Shown: piece by piece, positions 42,253-51,607 of the stretch
Layout: each line of letters starts with the position of its first letter
How positions within the stretch are numbered: the first letter of the stretch is position 1
NCBI RefSeq assembly: GCF_900142705.1
Contig: NZ_FRBV01000004.1
Location: 124,001 to 188,000 of the forward strand
DNA from: Nitrosospira sp. Nsp11
Lineage (GTDB): Bacteria; Pseudomonadota; Gammaproteobacteria; Burkholderiales; Nitrosomonadaceae
Direction: 5' to 3'
DNA length: 64,000 bases
Notes under the pieces: generated by a model
Databases searched by the model: none
What the model saw: the letters and a program-made list of their open reading frames with translations, nothing else
Told to the model about the DNA's origin: nothing
Program-made: the position numbers and the translations under genes

Positions 42253-44454
42253 CTACCTCACACGCTCCAATCGCAAATATTGGACTTCATTTGGCGAGCT
42301 GAAATGTACATGGACACCGCTTCTGAAGATGTCATTGGCCGTTCGTGGTTCAGGCCATAAGACAGCAGCCGGATCATCAGCGACAAGGTTGCGCACTTGA
42401 TAACGCACTGCAGGGTTGGCATCCAGCGGAACATTACCGGGAACCGCAAAGGTTTCCGGGCCCACTTGTTGATCTCGCAGATTCACGAATACGAGCAGAA
42501 CGTTATCATCCTGCCACCTCGCGACTGAAAATATTGCCTCATTAAATCCGCCTCCCCGCTGTTTAGTCAGGAAGAAACGGTTGGTTGAACGCAATGCCGC
42601 ATTCTGGTCGCGCACGGTATTAATCCTGTGGTACATCTCGAAGACCTTTGCATTGCTCCGGCTCCAATAGTCCGCAAGGTTCTGCCATGAATATTGAAAA
42701 TCCACCTTATTGCCAACCCCCAAGGGCTGGCTCATATAAACCATTGGGGCGCCAGGCAGAGCCGCAGCAACGGCATAGCGTGACATCATCAGCCATGCAT
42801 TCGGATTTCCTTCTTCATCATGGCTCGTTCCATTGCGAAGAACTGGCGCGTTGTATCCATAAATATTTGCTTCCTGTTCGAGGCTGCGGACGAGTTGACT
42901 CATCGTAACGGCACTGTTTCTATATAACCAGTGGTCGACAGTGGTCAAGAGATCAAAGTGACGGGCGACGCGATAACGAATGGGATCGGGATCCAGAGCC
43001 TCGGCAAGAAAGATGAAATCCCACTTCTTCTGGCGAGTTTTGTTAATGATGTACTCCCAGGCCTGCGGAGGTAGTCCCTGAGCGAAGTCGGCCCTGATAC
43101 CGTCCAGCTTGTTATCAGTCTTGTCGAGCCAGTAAGGGAAGAGATAAGCAAAGTAGTTCCAGATATTCTCAACCTCGAAATCATGGCCGCCAGTCGGATC
43201 GAGATCGGTATACAAGAGATCGCGCTCATCCTCGGCACTGCCACGGCTCGTATCATGTCCTTGGCCGCGCTTTGGGCCTAGAGAAGAATAGTCGCCAAAG
43301 TACCAGTCAATCCCAGCGTCATACCATTGGTGCTCGCCCAAACGATCAGCCGGTGCGTACTCGGCAATATCCCTTTCATCGCTTGCGTGGGAACGGTAGT
43401 TGGATTTGCTCGTACTCCATGACGGACGAGCACGGGCAACCGGCTGCCGCGCCTCATTTTGGGAAACAAGCCCTAGATCGGCCGCTCCTTGCCCAAAGAT
43501 GACATCACGCCCCGCATGGTTGAGTGCAACGTCGATAAAAACGTTCAAATCGAGGTCTTCAGCTTTGCCAACCAGATACCCAAACTCACGCAGAGCAGAC
43601 TCAGAGGTGCCTCCTTCCGAAAGTCGCTCACTGACCGACCAATAATCCCGCGCCGCATATGGACTGCCTGGGGAGTAATTCTCCACGCGTCGCCCCTGGC
43701 CCGGGTCGAGGCGTTCTTTTGTATTGGGGAATATCGGCATCAGCCAGAGTGTATTAAACCCCAGTGTGTTACGAACATAGTGAAGGTTGAAAGGATCGTA
43801 ACCATCCCGATCGTGATCGGTGAAATCCTCGAGCGTACTGTGCTGCTGACCCGTCCCGCCCGGCGTGGCTTCCACCACATAGGGATTGGCTTCGTAAAGC
43901 GTCAGGTCCAAGACTTTTCGCGGGGAAACGACAACGGCACAATCCCTTTGCATTTGACCATCAGTTTTGAAATCGTTATGCCAGCGCCACGGGCCATTAC
44001 CAATGCGGAACCGTCCAGTCAGCCTGTAGGCGCCCGCTCGGGTTGCAGCCAGCGTTGTTTTATATAGCTCATTGTTGCCCACGCGGCCGACATGGGTCAT
44101 CGGATAGGTCATATAGTAGCTGCTAGGGCGGCCTGCATCATTTATATTCTCCCAGACTTTGGCATAGTTACGCCTGTTCAGGTTTGTAAAGACTTCTACC
44201 TCCAGCTCGGATGGCGGGTGTCCATCGGCATTAACTTGAATCAACACATCGAAGGGAACCTGCTCGTTTCGATCCTCATCAAGAAAGTAATGGACTGTCC
44301 CATAATTGCCAGGTCTCGCGTCGCGCCATACCACATCATCCCGGATAGCCAGCCCCCCCATCCAGGGTTCCGCCTTCCCGACGATCGGTAGTAAGAGAAA
44401 GATGCCGAGACCGAACAGAGTCGCATTCAACCACCTGATGCATTTGGACTTCAT
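42253..44454 (-). CDS. Secreted GH13 alpha-amylase-family glycosidase
   Basis: This encodes 733 residues with a signal peptide (LFGLGIFLLLPIVGKAEPW). An N-terminal beta domain of about 190 residues precedes the GH13 TIM barrel. Region I is VFIDVALNHAG. Region II is DGIRADFAQG with nucleophile Asp456. Region III is FIFLAEALDPDP with acid/base Glu485. Region IV is NGTSHDEEGN with Asp546. All three catalytic carboxylates are present. A C-terminal beta domain follows (NVLLVFVNLRDQQVGPETFA). It should hydrolyse or transfer alpha-glucans in the periplasm or outside. Some sequence features recall maltosyltransferase-like enzymes, so the exact reaction is open. No sugar-transport genes are adjacent. 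Confidence 0.9.
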   Translation of the reverse strand: MKSKCIRWLNATLFGLGIFLLLPIVGKAEPWMGGLAIRDDVVWRDARPGNYGTVHYFLDEDRNEQVPFDVLIQVNADGHPPSELEVEVFTNLNRRNYAKVWENINDAGRPSSYYMTYPMTHVGRVGNNELYKTTLAATRAGAYRLTGRFRIGNGPWRWHNDFKTDGQMQRDCAVVVSPRKVLDLTLYEANPYVVEATPGGTGQQHSTLEDFTDHDRDGYDPFNLHYVRNTLGFNTLWLMPIFPNTKERLDPGQGRRVENYSPGSPYAARDYWSVSERLSEGGTSESALREFGYLVGKAEDLDLNVFIDVALNHAGRDVIFGQGAADLGLVSQNEARQPVARARPSWSTSKSNYRSHASDERDIAEYAPADRLGEHQWYDAGIDWYFGDYSSLGPKRGQGHDTSRGSAEDERDLLYTDLDPTGGHDFEVENIWNYFAYLFPYWLDKTDNKLDGIRADFAQGLPPQAWEYIINKTRQKKWDFIFLAEALDPDPIRYRVARHFDLLTTVDHWLYRNSAVTMSQLVRSLEQEANIYGYNAPVLRNGTSHDEEGNPNAWLMMSRYAVAAALPGAPMVYMSQPLGVGNKVDFQYSWQNLADYWSRSNAKVFEMYHRINTVRDQNAALRSTNRFFLTKQRGGGFNEAIFSVARWQDDNVLLVFVNLRDQQVGPETFAVPGNVPLDANPAVRYQVRNLVADDPAAVLWPEPRTANDIFRSGVHVHFSSPNEVQYLRLERVR

Positions 44455-44957
44455 GTTTCCTCCTCTGGATAAGAAACCCGGCCACCATTTGAATTTACTC
44501 CTGACAACCCATCTATTCGTCGCATTTCCAAATCATAGGCACGCCCGCGTTTACTTTAGTGAGATGGTTGGGCTTTGAGCTCTTCTAACCTTATAGAACA
44601 ATAGAAGATTTCTCGCTATTTTGCTTTTGCAAGAAGCTCAGGAATTCTGCACGCATATTTCATAGCCACCGTCTTGACCCATGCGATCAATGGTAGGGTT
44701 AACGGTTAGTCTGCGGTAAAATCCGTGGAAAACACGATATCCGTTGTCTGAAATGCTGCGCCGCTGACTCAACAACAGCGATAATCTCTATTTAGCTGTC
44801 AATCTAGAGAGCCATCACATTTAAAATCACAGGCACGGGAAAACTTGGGTTCTTTTTCGAAGCGGACGGTTCAGGTGGTGCAGACAACGCACAACACAGT
44901 TGACCGTCAGTTGCCCTCGGGTTTGCACCGTTATTCCTGGGAGCAATAACAATACTC
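44455..44957. other. Intergenic region upstream of the Mrp operon
   Basis: About 500 bases between divergent genes with no supported gene. A short inverted repeat (TCTTCTA 44581-44587 / TAGAAGA 44602-44608) is present. The region must hold promoters for both the amylase-like gene and the Mrp operon. Confidence 0.45.
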
Positions 44958-47906
44958 ATGTCACCAATCTGGATTGTCATCCTGCCTTTTGCCGGCAGCC
45001 TCTGCGCGGCATTCCTGCCGTCTCACGCACGCAATGCGGCGGTATGGCTCGCGGGCGCGGTTGCGGTTGCCTGCGTCACGCTGACGTTTCAGCTCTACCC
45101 GCAGGTGGCCAGCGAGGGCGTGGTGCGCGCAGTCTTGCCCTGGGTGCCGGAACTGGGCCTGGATTTTACGTTTCGCGTAGATGGTTTCGCCTGGCTGTTT
45201 GCCATGCTGGTGTCCGTGATGGGGGCGCTGGTCATACTGTACGCGCGCTACTACATGGCGGCGCAAGATCCCGTGCCGCGCTTTTTCGCGTTCTTTCTGG
45301 CTTTCATGGGCGCCATGCTAGGGGTTGTGCTCTCGGGTAATCTCATTCAGCTAGTGGTTTTCTGGGAACTGACCAGCCTGACGTCGTTCATGCTCATCGC
45401 TTACTGGTACCACCGGGTGGATGCGCGCCGTGGCGCCCGCATGGCACTCACCGTGACAGCGGCCGGTGGTTTATGCCTGCTTGCGGGCATGCTGATACTG
45501 GGGCATATCGTCGGCAGTTATGACCTGGATGTAGTGCTGGCTTCTGGCGACCTCATCCGCGCGGATGTATGGTATCTGCCGGCGCTGGTCCTGGTCGCGC
45601 TGGGTGCACTCACCAAAAGCGCCCAGTTTCCGTTTCACTTCTGGCTACCGCACGCGATGGCGGCGCCGACGCCGGTATCCGTTTACCTTCATTCGGCGAC
45701 CATGGTCAAGGCAGGAGTATTTCTACTGGTGCGGCTCTGGCCTGTGCTCGCCGGTACGCAAGCCTGGTTCTGGATCATTGGTACCTCGGGTCTCATTACG
45801 CTTGTGTTGGGCGCCTATGCGGCGATTTTCCAGCGGGACATGAAGGGTGTGCTGGCGTATTCGACTATCAGCCATCTGGGGCTGATCACGCTGCTGCTGG
45901 GTCTGAACAGCTCGCTGGCATTGATCGCGGCTATTTTTCACATCATGAATCATGCGACGTTCAAAGCGTCGCTATTCATGGCGGCCGGTATGGTCGACCA
46001 CGAGACCGGCACGCGAGACCTTACGCGACTGAGCGGGTTGTATCGCGCCATGCCCATCACTGCGACGCTGGCCATGGTTGCAGCGGCATCGATGGCGGGT
46101 GTCCCGCTGCTCAATGGTTTCCTTTCAAAAGAAATGTTCTTCGCGGAAACGATGTTTGTCAGCGGCCACGCGGTCACACGTATTGGCTTGCCCGTGCTGG
46201 CTGTGATCTGGGGAATATTCAGCGTTGCTTATTCGTTGCGTTTTATCCTGCAGGTATTTTTCGGGCCGCCTGCACAGGATTTACCAAGAAAGCCGCACGA
46301 GCCGCCACGCTGGATGCTGCTGCCCAGCGCACTGCTTGTACTGGCTTGCCTGGTGGTCGGCATGTTTCCAGCCGCGACCATGGGGCCTTTCCTGGATACG
46401 GCGGCCCGTTCGGTGTTGGGCGCATACATGCCGTCCTATAGCCTGGCCGTCTGGCATGGGCTGAATCTCCCGCTGGTGATGAGCCTGGTGGCAATGGTTG
46501 TCGGAACCGGGCTCTATCTGGCGCTCGGCAAATACCAGCAGGGCGCGGCGGTAGTACCGCTGATCAACCGCTTCGACGGCAGGCGCCTTTTTGAATTTAC
46601 GATCCAGAAGCTCGATGGAGTGGCGGCCTGGCTGATGCGGTGGCTTTCAACAGAACGTTTGCAAGTCCAGTTGCTGCTCCTGATTTGCGCGGTGTTCGCC
46701 ATTGCATTGATCCCCTTGCACAAGGGGCTGCCGGCGGGCAATATGGCCGGGTCGGCGTTCCAGCCGGCATTCGCGCTGCTGTGGTTGGTGGGCGCGGCGT
46801 GCGCAATCGGTGCAGCGACTCAGGCCAAATACCATCGTCTTGCTGCGCTTAGCCTTGCAGGTGGCGCGGGGCTCGCCACAGCCATGACATTCGTCTGGTT
46901 TTCGGCGCCCGACCTGGCCCTGACGCAACTGGTTGTAGAGGTTGTGACGGTTGTCCTGATCCTGCTTGGCCTGCGCTGGCTTCCGCCCCGGTACGCCTGG
47001 ATCGATGATGCACTGGATTCATTTGGGGCACGGGTGCGAGCGCGTAGCCGGCGCCTGCGGGACCTGGCGCTTGCAAGCATTGCCGGCGCCAGCCTGGCCA
47101 TGTTGAGCTATGCGGTACTGACGCGGCAGGCTGGAAAAGGAATCTCCCATTTCTTCATCGAAAATTCGTTGCCGCTGGGCGGCGGCTCCAACGTGATCAA
47201 TGTGATACTCGTCGACTTCCGAGGTTTCGATACGCTGGGTGAAATTACGGTGGTTGGAATCGTTGCGCTGACTGTGTTCGCTCTGCTGCGCCGGTTCCGC
47301 CCCGCGCCAGAGAGCATGGAACCGCCGCAGCAGCAGCGCGAGCAGGATGCGCAGACGGGCATTGCCGCGCCCGACCCGCATGCGCCGCTGCCGCCGGGCC
47401 CGATGATGGTGCCGGGTACGCTCGTTCAGCTACTGCTGCCCGTTGCGGGCATGGTATCGGTATTTTTTCTGCTGCGCGGGCATAATGAGCCCGGCGGCGG
47501 GTTCGTGGGCGGGCTCATCATGGCGACGGCAATTATTCTGCAATACCTCGTCGGCGGCACGGCCTGGGCGGAGTCGCGCACGCGTATTCGCCCGCATTAC
47601 TGGATCGGGGCAGGACTTTTGTGCGCGGCGGGCGCGGGTTTATCGGCATGGGTGGCAACACGTCCCTTTCTCTCCGCCCTGGCGTGGCACGGAACGTTGC
47701 CGGTAATCGGCGAACTGCATCTTTCCACGGTACTGTTGTTCGACCTGGGCGTCTATTTTCTGGTGATCGGATCAACGGTGCTGATCCTGGTGGCGCTCGC
47801 GCACCAATCGTTACGGGCCCATCGGAAAAGCGCGGCCCAGGCACGGCCCGAGGCGGCCACGGTCAGCGTGGCAGCGCTTCCTGCACAGGCGGGACCGGAG
47901 GCTTGA
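44958..47906 (+). CDS. mrpA: Mrp/Pha cation:proton antiporter subunit A fused to B
   Basis: This encodes 982 residues. The N-terminal 500 residues are the NuoL-like proton channel with the conserved Lys/Glu helices (FWELTSLTSFMLIAYWYHR, LTKSAQFPFHFWLPHAMAAP, FHIMNHATFKASLFMAAGMV). The MrpA-specific extension follows. From about residue 815 the MnhB domain begins (PGTLVQLLLPVAGMVSVFFL, RGHNEPGGGFVGGLIMATAI). Such A-B fusions are typical of PhaAB in proteobacteria. The complex exports Na+ or K+ in exchange for protons and supports pH and salt tolerance in the inner membrane. It is the first gene of a six-gene operon whose members all overlap by one to four bases. Confidence 0.96.
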   Translation: MSPIWIVILPFAGSLCAAFLPSHARNAAVWLAGAVAVACVTLTFQLYPQVASEGVVRAVLPWVPELGLDFTFRVDGFAWLFAMLVSVMGALVILYARYYMAAQDPVPRFFAFFLAFMGAMLGVVLSGNLIQLVVFWELTSLTSFMLIAYWYHRVDARRGARMALTVTAAGGLCLLAGMLILGHIVGSYDLDVVLASGDLIRADVWYLPALVLVALGALTKSAQFPFHFWLPHAMAAPTPVSVYLHSATMVKAGVFLLVRLWPVLAGTQAWFWIIGTSGLITLVLGAYAAIFQRDMKGVLAYSTISHLGLITLLLGLNSSLALIAAIFHIMNHATFKASLFMAAGMVDHETGTRDLTRLSGLYRAMPITATLAMVAAASMAGVPLLNGFLSKEMFFAETMFVSGHAVTRIGLPVLAVIWGIFSVAYSLRFILQVFFGPPAQDLPRKPHEPPRWMLLPSALLVLACLVVGMFPAATMGPFLDTAARSVLGAYMPSYSLAVWHGLNLPLVMSLVAMVVGTGLYLALGKYQQGAAVVPLINRFDGRRLFEFTIQKLDGVAAWLMRWLSTERLQVQLLLLICAVFAIALIPLHKGLPAGNMAGSAFQPAFALLWLVGAACAIGAATQAKYHRLAALSLAGGAGLATAMTFVWFSAPDLALTQLVVEVVTVVLILLGLRWLPPRYAWIDDALDSFGARVRARSRRLRDLALASIAGASLAMLSYAVLTRQAGKGISHFFIENSLPLGGGSNVINVILVDFRGFDTLGEITVVGIVALTVFALLRRFRPAPESMEPPQQQREQDAQTGIAAPDPHAPLPPGPMMVPGTLVQLLLPVAGMVSVFFLLRGHNEPGGGFVGGLIMATAIILQYLVGGTAWAESRTRIRPHYWIGAGLLCAAGAGLSAWVATRPFLSALAWHGTLPVIGELHLSTVLLFDLGVYFLVIGSTVLILVALAHQSLRAHRKSAAQARPEAATVSVAALPAQAGPEA

Positions 47907-48250
47907 TGGAAATTGTCTACGCTCTTGCGATTGGCGTGCTGACCGGATCTGGCGTATGGCTGCTGCTGCGGCCGCGTACCTTTCAGGTCATTATCGGGTT
48001 CTCACTGCTGTCTTACGCGGTCAATCTGTTCATTTTTGGCATGGGGCGACTGGCTGTCCATCTCCCGCCTATCATTGCCACGCTCGACCCCGACCCATCG
48101 CTCTTTGACGATCCTGTGCCCCAGGCGCTGGTGCTGACAGCAATCGTGATCAGTTTTGCCACGACGGCACTGTTTCTGGTTGTTTTGCTCGCATCCAGGG
48201 GCTTGACCGGCACGGATCACGTCGATGGCGAGGAGGAGCCTGAACCGTGA
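47906..48250 (+). CDS. mrpC: Mrp antiporter subunit C
   Basis: This encodes 114 residues from the ATG at 47906, which overlaps the mrpA stop by one base. It is a NuoK-like protein with three helices: EIVYALAIGVLTGSGVWLLL, FQVIIGFSLLSYAVNLFIFG and QALVLTAIVISFATTALFLV, the last with the conserved ALVLTAIVIS block. It ends with an acidic tail. Subunit C lies between the A and D channels. Confidence 0.95.
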   Translation: MEIVYALAIGVLTGSGVWLLLRPRTFQVIIGFSLLSYAVNLFIFGMGRLAVHLPPIIATLDPDPSLFDDPVPQALVLTAIVISFATTALFLVVLLASRGLTGTDHVDGEEEPEP

Positions 48251-49890
48251 GCTGGCTACAGCATTTGCCGGTATTACCGGTAGTCATACCGCTCGTCGCC
48301 GGAGCGGTAATGTTGCTGTTTGCCGAATCCCGGCGCACCACCCGCACGTTCATCGCACTCAGCGCCACGCTGGCAAACCTCACGGTGGCTGCCTTGCTCG
48401 TATATATGGCCAATCGCGGCATGCCGGAGATTTGGCCGGGAGGAATCGCGGTATATCTGCTAGGCGGCTGGGAAGCGCCGTTTGGTATCGTGCTGGTGGC
48501 GGATCGCCTGTCGGCTGTGATGCTGATGCTGACCGCGGTATTGGCACTGGCATCGCTGGTATATGCGCTGGCGCGCTGGAAACGGATGGGGCCTCATTTC
48601 CAGTCACTGTTCCAGTTTTTGATCATGGGCGTGAATGGCGCTTTTCTCACCGGCGACCTGTTCAACCTGTTCGTGTTTGTCGAAGTGTTGCTGGCTGCGT
48701 CGTACGGTTTGCTCCTGCATGGTCTGGGCGCTGCTCGCGTCAAGGCAGGCTTGCATTACATCGCCATTAATCTGGCGGCTTCGCTTGTTTTTCTGATCGG
48801 TGTATCGCTGATTTATGGTGCAAGCGGAACACTGAACATGGCGGATCTGGCCGTGCGCGTGCCGGGACTGGACGACGGCGACCGTATTTTATTCGAAGCG
48901 GGTGCTGCGATCCTCGGTGTGGCATTTCTGGTCAAGGCTGGCGCATGGCCATTGAACTTCTGGCTGCCCGCGGCTTATGGCGCTGCGGCGGCGCCGGTGG
49001 CGGCGGCCTTTTCAATCCTGACCAAAGTAGGGATTTATGCGCTGCTGCGATTGGGGTCGCTGCTGTCTGTCTCGGGCGCACCTGCGCCGTTTAACGATGG
49101 GTGGCTGTTCGGCATCGGCATGGTCACGCTTGCACTCGGTACCGCAGGCATGCTCAGCGTACAGCAACCACAGCGGTTGGCTGCGTATTGTGTCATCGTG
49201 TCAGCCGGCACGCTATTGGCGGCGCTTGGGTTGGGGGGAGAGGGGATGAAAGGCGCGGCGATGTTTTATTTGGTCAGTTCTGTGTTGGCGACCGGCGCTT
49301 TTTTCATGCTGAGCGAAATGATCGAGCGTACCCAGCGATTTGGCGACAACGCGATAGACGTGTCGCTGGAATCATTCGGCCTCGACGATCCGCTCGACCC
49401 TGCCCGTCCGGATGAAGTGGTGGGTATTGTGCTACCCGCAGCCATGGCGTTTCTGGGCCTGAGCTTCGTATCGTGTGCGCTGCTGGTAACGGGATTGCCG
49501 CCGCTATCCGGCTTCGTCGGCAAATTCATGATTCTTTCGGCCGCGCTGGGAACCGCGCCGCTCGAGACTGTGTCGGCCTCGACCTGGGCGTTATGGGCAG
49601 CGATATTAGGGTCCGGGCTGGCCGGCATCATTGCATTGTGCAGAATGGGCATGCGCCTGTTCTGGAGTTCGGATGAGATCGTTACGCCGCGGCTGCATCT
49701 GACCGAAGCCGCCCCGGTGGCCATGTTGCTGCTGCTGAGCATGGGGCTCACGGCGGGAGCCGGGCCGGCTGCCAATTATCTCGCACTTACCGAGATTTCG
49801 TTGTCGTCACCGCAAGTATATATTGATGCCGTGCTGGGGAACGGCCTTTTATCATCCCCGTCATTTGGGACTGGGGAACCTGAGCGATGA
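48247..49890 (+). CDS. mrpD: Mrp antiporter subunit D
   Basis: This encodes 547 residues and starts at a GTG overlapping the mrpC stop by four bases. It is a NuoN/NuoM-like 14-helix channel. Conserved stretches include NLFVFVEVLLAASYGLLLHG (with the key Glu), FLVKAGAWPLNFWLPAAYGA (key Lys) and LLVTGLPPLSGFVGKFMILS. It is the second proton-translocating subunit of the complex. The length is slightly over the usual 490-500, owing to loops near residue 375 (DVSLESFGLDDPLDPARPDE). Confidence 0.96.
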   Translation: MSWLQHLPVLPVVIPLVAGAVMLLFAESRRTTRTFIALSATLANLTVAALLVYMANRGMPEIWPGGIAVYLLGGWEAPFGIVLVADRLSAVMLMLTAVLALASLVYALARWKRMGPHFQSLFQFLIMGVNGAFLTGDLFNLFVFVEVLLAASYGLLLHGLGAARVKAGLHYIAINLAASLVFLIGVSLIYGASGTLNMADLAVRVPGLDDGDRILFEAGAAILGVAFLVKAGAWPLNFWLPAAYGAAAAPVAAAFSILTKVGIYALLRLGSLLSVSGAPAPFNDGWLFGIGMVTLALGTAGMLSVQQPQRLAAYCVIVSAGTLLAALGLGGEGMKGAAMFYLVSSVLATGAFFMLSEMIERTQRFGDNAIDVSLESFGLDDPLDPARPDEVVGIVLPAAMAFLGLSFVSCALLVTGLPPLSGFVGKFMILSAALGTAPLETVSASTWALWAAILGSGLAGIIALCRMGMRLFWSSDEIVTPRLHLTEAAPVAMLLLLSMGLTAGAGPAANYLALTEISLSSPQVYIDAVLGNGLLSSPSFGTGEPER

Positions 49891-50375
49891 AAAGATGGCC
49901 ATCTCTGTCGCTGTTTACGATAGTTCTGTTCGCGATCTGGCTCCTGCTCAATGATTCGCTGGCGCCGGGCCAGATCGTGCTGGGCCTCGCCATGACGATA
50001 ACTGTCTCCCTTGCGACTGCTGCAATGCTGCGATCGCGCGCGCGTCCCGGTCACCTCCTGGTTGCGGTCAAGCTGATGTTCGTTGTGTTGCTTGATATCA
50101 CCCTCTCCAATATCGCGGTTGCACGTATTATTTTCGGGTCGGCGAAAGCACGCTCGAATTCCGGCTTCATGCAAATCCCTATTGATATGCGCGATCCGTA
50201 TGGGCTCGCCACGCTTGCCTGTATAGTGACTGCGACACCTGGCACCATCTGGGCGGGACTGGCGCCGGATGGTGCTGCCTTGACGATCCATGTCCTCGAC
50301 CTGCAAGATGAGGAGGCCTGGGTCCGTACGATCAAAGACCGTTATGAACGCCCCCTGATGGAGATTTTCGAATGA
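49887..50375 (+). CDS. mrpE: Mrp antiporter subunit E
   Basis: This encodes 162 residues; its ATG overlaps the mrpD stop (ATGA). Membrane helices at the N-terminus (LSLFTIVLFAIWLLLNDSLA, PGQIVLGLAMTITVSLATAA) precede the MnhE signature (YGLATLACIVTATPGTIWAG, then HVLDLQDEEAW). Length and order are normal. Confidence 0.95.
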   Translation: MKRWPSLSLFTIVLFAIWLLLNDSLAPGQIVLGLAMTITVSLATAAMLRSRARPGHLLVAVKLMFVVLLDITLSNIAVARIIFGSAKARSNSGFMQIPIDMRDPYGLATLACIVTATPGTIWAGLAPDGAALTIHVLDLQDEEAWVRTIKDRYERPLMEIFE

Positions 50376-50653
50376 ATACCCTGCTACCCTGGGCCCTGTC
50401 CTTCGCGCTGATTGCTTTTGCACTGGCCATGATTTGCGCGGCTATCCGGCTACTGCGTGGGCCGGCTGCGGAAGATCGCGTGCTGGCGCTGGATACGCTC
50501 TATGTTAATTCCATGCTGACTGTGCTGACGCTCGGCATCCAGTTCGGGTCCAGAATATATTTCGATATTGCCCTGCTGATTGCGCTGTTCGGCTTTGTCG
50601 GTTCGGCAGCCATGGCAAAATTTCTGCTGCGCGGAGAGGTAATCGAGTCATGA
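50372..50653 (+). CDS. mrpF: Mrp antiporter subunit F
   Basis: This encodes 93 residues, coupled to mrpE by ATGA. It has three helices, and the conserved RLLRGPAAEDRVLALDTLY carries the ion-path Asp residues. FDIALLIALFGFVGSAAMAK ends it. Confidence 0.95.
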   Translation: MNTLLPWALSFALIAFALAMICAAIRLLRGPAAEDRVLALDTLYVNSMLTVLTLGIQFGSRIYFDIALLIALFGFVGSAAMAKFLLRGEVIES

Positions 50654-51024
50654 TGACAACGGATATTCCCGTATGGGCGGATGTGCTGGCTTCCTTGCTG
50701 CTGATCTCGGGCGCGGTGCTCGCGCTGACGGGCTCCTTCGGCCTGCTCAGGCTGCCTGATCTGTTTTCGCGGATACATGCGCCTACCATGGGCAATACGC
50801 TCGGCCTCGGTTGCGTATTGCTGGCATCGATATTGATCGCTTCCTTGCATGCGCAACGGTTCGTCTTTCAGGAACTGCTGATTTCGCTATTTGTCGTAAC
50901 GACATCTCCGGTGACCTCGATGCTGCTCATACGGGCGGGAATATACCGGGACCGCAGAGATGCGCGCAAAAATGCGATGGGCCAGCCGAGTGAGGCGCTC
51001 AAGCAAATCCAGCGGATGCAATAA
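50650..51024 (+). CDS. mrpG: Mrp antiporter subunit G
   Basis: This encodes 124 residues, coupled to mrpF by ATGA, and is the last gene of the operon. The MnhG signature LTGSFGLLRLPDLFSRIHAP, then TMGNTLGLGCVLLAS is intact. The cytoplasmic tail (RDRRDARKNAMGQPSEALK) is polar. Confidence 0.95.
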   Translation: MMTTDIPVWADVLASLLLISGAVLALTGSFGLLRLPDLFSRIHAPTMGNTLGLGCVLLASILIASLHAQRFVFQELLISLFVVTTSPVTSMLLIRAGIYRDRRDARKNAMGQPSEALKQIQRMQ

Positions 51025-51040
51025 TGCCGCGAGTCGGATT

Positions 51041-51070
51041 GAAGCTCAAGCGCAACCAGGCTTAAGCTTC
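51041..51070. terminator. Possible bidirectional terminator hairpin after mrpG
   Basis: GAAGCTCAAGC (51041-51051) pairs with GCTTAAGCTTC (51060-51070) except for one mismatch. It lies between two convergent genes. No T-run follows, so termination efficiency is uncertain. Confidence 0.4.
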
Positions 51071-51392
51071 ATTGACGCAGCCAATAGGTTATGCCGCCGA
51101 AATCAACGGGACGGAAGGGTACTTCACCCGTATTCGCCGTACCCCGTAGCGTTTGTACGGCTTTTTTATATTCCTCCAGATAACTGTCGCGAACCAGGTC
51201 CGAGCCCGGTTCATAGGTCGAAACCGTGGCGGCGGCTTCAACGTTTCTCTCCAGTATTTTCAGCGCCTTCAGCTCTTTTGAATATTCATCGGAACAGTGG
51301 TAATTCAGTTCCTGTTCCAGCCGTTTGATACGCGTGAACAATTCCTTGGTAGTAATTATGTTTTCGGTGTTGATGATGGCCCTGGATTCCAT
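51069..51392 (-). CDS. Small protein of unknown function
   Basis: This encodes 107 residues, soluble and helical in the first two thirds (TKELFTRIKRLEQELNYHCS, KELKALKILERNVEAAATVS). It ends in a beta-like FRPVDFGGITYWLRQ. The ATG at 51392 has AAGGA about 12 bases before it. I recognise no family. Confidence 0.55.
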   Translation of the reverse strand: MESRAIINTENIITTKELFTRIKRLEQELNYHCSDEYSKELKALKILERNVEAAATVSTYEPGSDLVRDSYLEEYKKAVQTLRGTANTGEVPFRPVDFGGITYWLRQ

Positions 51393-51607
51393 GGATTTGT
51401 TTTTCCTTGTTCATCAAAAGACAAAGACGGTGTCGAGCGTTTTTTGATCGGGGGCCCGCATGGGCAAGTGATCTCTTCGAATCCGTGAGGATGCCTGACC
51501 TCGCGAGTGTCGTTTAGTTGTTTGCAACCTGATAAAGTATATACGCTACAACCACAAAAACGTTCTTTCCATCTCAACCTGTTCCAAGCTTCGACAGGAG
51601 AAACAAC

